Source: JACRPI01 sp964385055 (GTDB lineage: Archaea; Nanobdellota; Nanobdellia; Woesearchaeales; DSVV01). From it: a DNA stretch of 24,724 nucleotides. This document shows positions 21,401 to 24,724 of the stretch, in pieces. A model generated the notes under the pieces. It saw only the letters and a program-made list of their open reading frames with translations, did not search any database and had not been told where the DNA came from. Numbering within the stretch: the stretch's first letter is position 1; the number at the start of each line of letters is the position of its first letter. The position numbers and the translations under genes were made by a program. The stretch spans positions 1 to 24,724 of the forward strand of contig CAYLMH010000021.1 of the NCBI GenBank assembly GCA_964385055.1. Direction: 5' to 3'.

Positions 21401-24394
21401 ACAGAAGGATATTATGTGAATGGGAAGCAATATGGTTCTGATCCAGAAAGTCTGGTCGAGGGAGAAGCAGCGTATGCGGCGCAGCAACAAGCGAACGCAG
21501 AAGTAGAAAGCGATCCAGTGATGGCGGAAAAATATGCGACATATAAAAAGTCAAACGATAAAGATGCAACCTTTGCAGAATTTTATGAGGCAAATGGAAA
21601 AGCAAATCCAAATGATCTGAGTACATATCCATATGACGACTCTCTATCAAAGCCAAGTCGGTTTGAAACAGAATATCAAGGAGAAAAGATTACTGTAGAG
21701 TATCTTGATGTTGATGAGAAATTACCAGGAACAGGAAAAACAGCGGCGGAATATTATGGCATAGAAGATTGTTCTGATCCAACAAACACACAGACACTTA
21801 TTATTTTCAGAGGACTCGAAAAAGAAGAAGCACCAGGTTTTTCTATTGGTGGCTCAAAAGCAATTGAAGGAAAGAGCGTCTGGTGTTCTCCTGACGATAA
21901 AGAAACATTAGCAGAGCCTTCTTCAGGTGACATCCCCGGCTGTTACAACGAAGAATGTCCGCAATTTGACGATGTCAAATGCCTTGTGGGAAAAGGATAT
22001 AATATGAATCCCGCAGAAGATTTGTTTGGCAGTCTTCAGTGCGGTTGTATTACAGGAGCAAAAGGACATTTAGAAAACTTATTAAAAATTCTGTATGGCG
22101 CGAAAAAATGTTTGCAGCAAGCACTTATCGGAGAAACAACAGCAGGCTATTGTGAACGATTGATGAGTTACTTTGTCTGCGACATCCTCACGCAAATATT
22201 CAAACATATTTTCAACAGTCTCAGTCAGGGAACAGGCGTTGCAGCAGGATTGTTCAGCGAAGATCGTCTTGCGAACTTCCAGCAAAACTCAAAAGATATT
22301 TCCACAGGACTCAGCGACAGGTATGGTGGTATTGTGAGTGATCAACTTGGCCTTTCGACAGATGACATTATCAATAAAGCATGTCTTGCGGCGTTTACCG
22401 CAGATTGGTCAGTGCTTGAAGACGCGTTAGATGCGATTGTCGAAGAAGTTCCTGTTGCGCCAATCGCTGCAGCAGAAGCAACATCCAGACCATACGGCTA
22501 TGATCCATTTACAGGAAAGATTAGCATCGCGTACAATATGTATGTCGGTATTGTTCCTGGCGGAGAAACAGAAATAGATGCATGGCTTGAGTGCGATGAA
22601 AATTATGATGGTGGCGAATATTGCGCGCAAACAGGAAGCGATAAAATTGATCTTGTCCAAAAAGGAAAAGTTCCAGGCTACATGACTAAAGATGATTTCT
22701 TTGATGAGAATATTATTTACATTGACGAAAATAGTGCAAGCTGGTACAACAAAATGGTGCTCCAGCTTCATTATAGTGTTGGTGGAGAAGAAGAAACACT
22801 GAAAATTATCAAGCCAATTACAAAGAAAGGAGATATCTCTGTGCTTGATTGTAGTTTCTCGACAATCAACGGATTTGAGTGCAGTGTTGGCGCAGAATTT
22901 ATGGATCTTGCAAGTGGAGAAGGCGGCACAGTGCAATTATACAGCAGTTCCCAAGGAACACAATTGTCGCCAAAGATCACGACGTATTATCCAGGCAATC
23001 AAGTTGCTGCGTTAGTAAAAATCACCAATGCGTATCCTGATGATTTCTTTTTCCGAGTTGAAAACAGCGAAGATGAATTTGAATATCTTGCGATTGGCGG
23101 AACAGAAACAGGAGATTACAGAGGATTGCAGTATTATTTATTGTGGCTCGATGGTGCTGAAGAATCAAGTAGTACAGCAACATTGCAGTCGTGGGAGAAG
23201 GAAATAAAGTTATTGCATCTTACTGATGATGATGACTTTGCATTCACGCTGCCTGATGAAATCAACAAAGTGACCTTGAAACTTTATCCTTATGAAGATA
23301 GTGATACTCCTTTGGAGCCAGTAACATGTACGCTTGATAAAACAAGTACAGTAACCGCTACTGAAACAGATGCAGGGGGGGTTACGACAACATATTATAT
23401 TTGCATTAAACCAGATGACACATTAAAGAGAAAGAGTACAGAAATAGAAAAGAAGCTCGAAGATGTTGAATTTATCAAAGCAATAAAATTCTCAAAAGTA
23501 GAAGGAACTCTTACTGTGGGTGATAAATATCAGTTGAAGATGGATAGCGCAGTTGTGGAAGAAACAGGTGATAGCTACATAGAAACCACTTATAGTAGCT
23601 CTTCATCAAGCAGTTCCTCCACTAGCTCCAAATCTTCCACAATAAACGTCCTTGCAGACATCAATGATAATGGACAAGGAGAAACAAAGATTTATTCAAA
23701 TGACCAGAAACCAAAAGATCAGGCAGTAAAGCTCACCTACACAATGAATAAAGCAGAACCGACAGGCGACAACATCAAGCCAGTGTTGCACTTTATTGAA
23801 CCAGTGACAATTATTGAACAATCTACAGGATATGTGAATAGCAATAATGATGCTGTTCCAATTGGGTTTACTGCGTGGGATGACAAGAATGAAATTCTCA
23901 CGCTCTCAGTAGGAATTGTCGGCTACAATGGCTATCAATGTTTGGCAAAATGGGAATGGGATGAAGCAGCAGGACAACTCAAATATCAATCCTCAAGTGA
24001 TAGCAATCCCAACGCACCGTGTGGTCTCACTGCAACAGATCGTTCTCTCGGTTTCGAAGACAAGCGTCCATCATTTTTCGAATTTGATCTTACAGTTGAT
24101 GGAACAAACATTGTCATCGATGACGACGCATATTATGATATTACGATTCATGCGGTTGATGAAGATCAGAATGAAGCAGAACCAGTGATTAGAAGAATAA
24201 GATTTGGAACAAAATTAACCTACGAATATGAAGATATGCTTGTTTGTCTTGGTGGTTCAGAATGTTCTTCTGCATATCAAGAACCAAATATGGATGTGGA
24301 AGCAATCGCGTCAGGTTCCGCTGCAGAAGCGCAGAAAGAATCTGAAGAGTCAAGCGGTTCTGATGAAGACGAAGAGTTGACTGCGTTGACTTGA
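18485..24394 (+). CDS. S2: giant secreted fibronectin type III protein with the S1-type cysteine domain (1969 aa)
   Basis: A signal peptide (1-31, core F-F-I-A-I-V-F-A-L-L-F, ending L-P-V-A-F-A) is followed by four fibronectin III-like domains (about 33-119, 121-202, 206-290, 295-378; recurring I-x-W-x-T-D and N-Y-G-T/K-T with Y-Y-Y before the last strand). Ig-like beta domains follow (385-475, 480-566, 570-735). The shared cysteine domain has C955-D-x3-C960 and, after about 170 extra residues, N-P-x-E (1175-1178) and C1186, C1188, C1209, C1223, C1232. Further beta-rich sequence follows, a Ser-rich linker of mixed Ser codons (1704-1718), and an acidic C-terminal tail. No C-terminal membrane anchor is seen, so it may bind the surface through P2 or other proteins. 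It is likely an adhesin or envelope stalk. No ribosome site is visible before the ATG. Confidence 0.85.
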   Translation: MKTKLRSKKFSKFFIAIVFALLFTTLPVAFAVSVNPSSIEVVVTDTTATIGWTTDTASTGIINYGKTTSGMQSVASTAGQATTHEASITALEDNQYYYYNIQATDSAGTYTSTYMNFTTLPNAPEDLEAEVDINYITLTWTEPDGAEYYNVYRNGALSAVAPGEEYETSALSYKTTYTFKVTAVDEYGRESAASEEISVTTEEQPVNMTFVQANEITKTTAVISWQTDRETNATINYGTTKTALNMSQKDSDLTTTHEFTLKDLDQDTTYYYEIIAASSTGAETYYFKTLGDETAIEIMNVASSDPTRSTVEISWTTNYETRGDIYYSVDDSFTESKREDTEQVQHSEQLSDLLSGMTYYYKIVVDSTESDIYNFTTSESLYDFLDLEDVPSLVSSATLTLKGATAENGKIYIFVNKDSNPYAQVMMTATGTQFEANVTLNAYSYVEGVKGRNIVEIDSWDENNNKAVRTYTIDTDLGSPLLTLNDIPTYVNTNKVNVSGYTEQNATITFLIDEKSKGSIFVSDETGFFSYQVDVGTSTTNHTLAIEAQDYAANTARYEKIVYVDRQDPKLDFYTSFAEQTHYKLFRIDGNTEPGAAITVTNYGEFSGCDTPEFQTKYGECDYLANVYGPGPYQSLEALIDPTSLMVDLLSMTIGVPTSTVADDDGNFSVIVSLFPGEEDQQLLGKNTLIFNVTDQAGNKYDTTKQVKYQPSCIDWTLAETTSFPINIYTQDLTAGDITGSSLFELRYIGGGVPEVGKITVKEDESGGKLIAQSSVDMGTSESMYYSQSYGGLENSNEYISISSQTVKTTAYDKDTGKVYIYAPVTINRYKDNVDELPEQIGVYLDVFMSYTDGNGDLANCHIYPAVSYDIQKPESFTKWLSPTMINDTIELLDQTINVTENAVKYLDVAAKWTTVACGATIAWNYLRGFDGGNYVESASGEQCNANLKTVYSVCDRILCPAIPPKCDGFTKTEGYYVNGKQYGSDPESLVEGEAAYAAQQQANAEVESDPVMAEKYATYKKSNDKDATFAEFYEANGKANPNDLSTYPYDDSLSKPSRFETEYQGEKITVEYLDVDEKLPGTGKTAAEYYGIEDCSDPTNTQTLIIFRGLEKEEAPGFSIGGSKAIEGKSVWCSPDDKETLAEPSSGDIPGCYNEECPQFDDVKCLVGKGYNMNPAEDLFGSLQCGCITGAKGHLENLLKILYGAKKCLQQALIGETTAGYCERLMSYFVCDILTQIFKHIFNSLSQGTGVAAGLFSEDRLANFQQNSKDISTGLSDRYGGIVSDQLGLSTDDIINKACLAAFTADWSVLEDALDAIVEEVPVAPIAAAEATSRPYGYDPFTGKISIAYNMYVGIVPGGETEIDAWLECDENYDGGEYCAQTGSDKIDLVQKGKVPGYMTKDDFFDENIIYIDENSASWYNKMVLQLHYSVGGEEETLKIIKPITKKGDISVLDCSFSTINGFECSVGAEFMDLASGEGGTVQLYSSSQGTQLSPKITTYYPGNQVAALVKITNAYPDDFFFRVENSEDEFEYLAIGGTETGDYRGLQYYLLWLDGAEESSSTATLQSWEKEIKLLHLTDDDDFAFTLPDEINKVTLKLYPYEDSDTPLEPVTCTLDKTSTVTATETDAGGVTTTYYICIKPDDTLKRKSTEIEKKLEDVEFIKAIKFSKVEGTLTVGDKYQLKMDSAVVEETGDSYIETTYSSSSSSSSSTSSKSSTINVLADINDNGQGETKIYSNDQKPKDQAVKLTYTMNKAEPTGDNIKPVLHFIEPVTIIEQSTGYVNSNNDAVPIGFTAWDDKNEILTLSVGIVGYNGYQCLAKWEWDEAAGQLKYQSSSDSNPNAPCGLTATDRSLGFEDKRPSFFEFDLTVDGTNIVIDDDAYYDITIHAVDEDQNEAEPVIRRIRFGTKLTYEYEDMLVCLGGSECSSAYQEPNMDVEAIASGSAAEAQKESEESSGSDEDEELTALT

Positions 24395-24457
24395 GTATTT
24401 TCTCTAGTTTTCATCTATGACTCTTTTGTCCCAGACCTCACAGAGAAAAACAACAAA

Positions 24458-24467
24458 TATTTATATT
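24458..24467 (+). promoter_or_regulatory. TATA box of the right-edge gene
   Basis: ATATTTATAT, preceded by an A-rich stretch (AAAAACAACAA), predicts a start near 24490 and a leader of about 45-50 bases that carries GAGGT just before the ATG. Confidence 0.5.
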
Positions 24468-24536
24468 AGGAAAGGGGTTATCAGAAGAGAGAAAGATAAA
24501 TATGTAACTCTGTAATAATGAAAATGAGGTAACTCC

Positions 24537-24724
24537 ATGTCTAAAAAAACAAAACAACCAGAATCTATTCAACAGCATCAGCCGCAGCACCAAGCAGCTC
24601 CGTCAGTAGGGCAGTCGATGCAGGCAATGCAAGTTCCAGCAGACCTTCCGAAAGAAGCGCAGGAAAGACTTGCGGAAATTAAAGCAAAGCTCGAAAAATT
24701 CCAGAAAAAAGTTGTGGAAAAGTT
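24537..24724 (+). CDS. Start of an unknown protein (N-terminal 62 aa, runs off the window)
   Basis: The ATG at 24537 follows GAGGT (24526-24530) at proper distance. Residues 2-30 are polar and Gln/Pro/His-rich and probably disordered. From about 33 onward the sequence L-P-K-E-A-Q-E-R-L-A-E-I-K-A-K-L is strongly amphipathic, with heptad-like hydrophobic spacing, so a coiled coil or long helix is likely. There is no signal peptide or membrane segment in the visible part. The family is not recognised. It has its own TATA box and lies 142 bases after the giant gene, so it is probably not part of the surface cluster. The 3' end is outside the window. Confidence 0.7.
   Translation, partial: MSKKTKQPESIQQHQPQHQAAPSVGQSMQAMQVPADLPKEAQERLAEIKAKLEKFQKKVVEK

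Noticed and set aside
23375..23381. Run of seven G as a possible phase-variation tract or frameshift
   Set aside because: The S2 frame is intact through it and it is too short and isolated to argue for slippage. It is worth only a read-level check.
23594..23638. Ser-rich stretch as a nucleotide microsatellite
   Set aside because: The serines use AGT, AGC, TCT, TCA and TCC in mixed order, so it is a selected linker and not a simple repeat expansion.

Overview
The window looks like the chromosome of an AT-rich archaeon. Start sites sit behind TATA boxes of the TTTATATA type about 25-30 bases upstream. Several genes appear leaderless, while others carry GAGG or GGGGA ribosome sites. Oligo-T tracts follow some stop codons, and a CPA2-type antiporter and many N-terminally anchored or secreted repeat proteins are present. 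Two protein signatures, DLTGMA just after an N-terminal membrane anchor and K-[KR]-A-Q-V-T-V-F-I-I at the start of large anchored proteins, remind me of DPANN archaea of the Woesearchaeota type. That placement is from memory and is not proven here. No rRNA, tRNA, CRISPR array or transposase is visible.

Left part (1-7026), mostly single genes: the end of an unknown gene; two tiny translationally coupled membrane proteins; on the minus strand a five-span membrane protein followed by a flavin-reductase-like FMN protein; a small SAM methyltransferase divergent from a secreted protein with thrombospondin type 3 and CARDB modules, the two sharing one palindromic TATA box; a short PLP-dependent DegT-like enzyme; and a minus-strand cation/proton antiporter without the usual RCK tail. 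Intergenic gaps hold copies of a structured repeat of about 65 bases (2110-2153 minus, 2201-2265 plus, 4999-5060 plus, 18370-18434 plus). It consists of a GTCAGGGGGA box followed by a hairpin whose pairing is kept although its sequence and length vary.

Right part (7280-24394), one surface-protein cluster: after a small helical orphan gene, a 12-bp inverted repeat and a strong TATA box precede a run of six same-strand genes. They fall into two paralogous pairs. P1 (764 aa) plus S1 (1114 aa) comes first and P2 (656 aa) plus S2 (1969 aa) last, with an anchored DLTGMA protein (620 aa) and a six-span membrane protein (263 aa) between. P proteins have a pilin-like class III N terminus and matching Cys, GGY, PYWY and CLNNF landmarks. 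S proteins are secreted, with Ig-like (S1) or fibronectin III (S2) repeats followed by a shared cysteine domain with identical spacing (C-x20-C-x13-C-x8-C). I read this as an undescribed cell-surface or attachment apparatus built from a duplicated P-S module.

The right edge holds the start of an unknown, probably cytoplasmic, coiled-coil-like protein.
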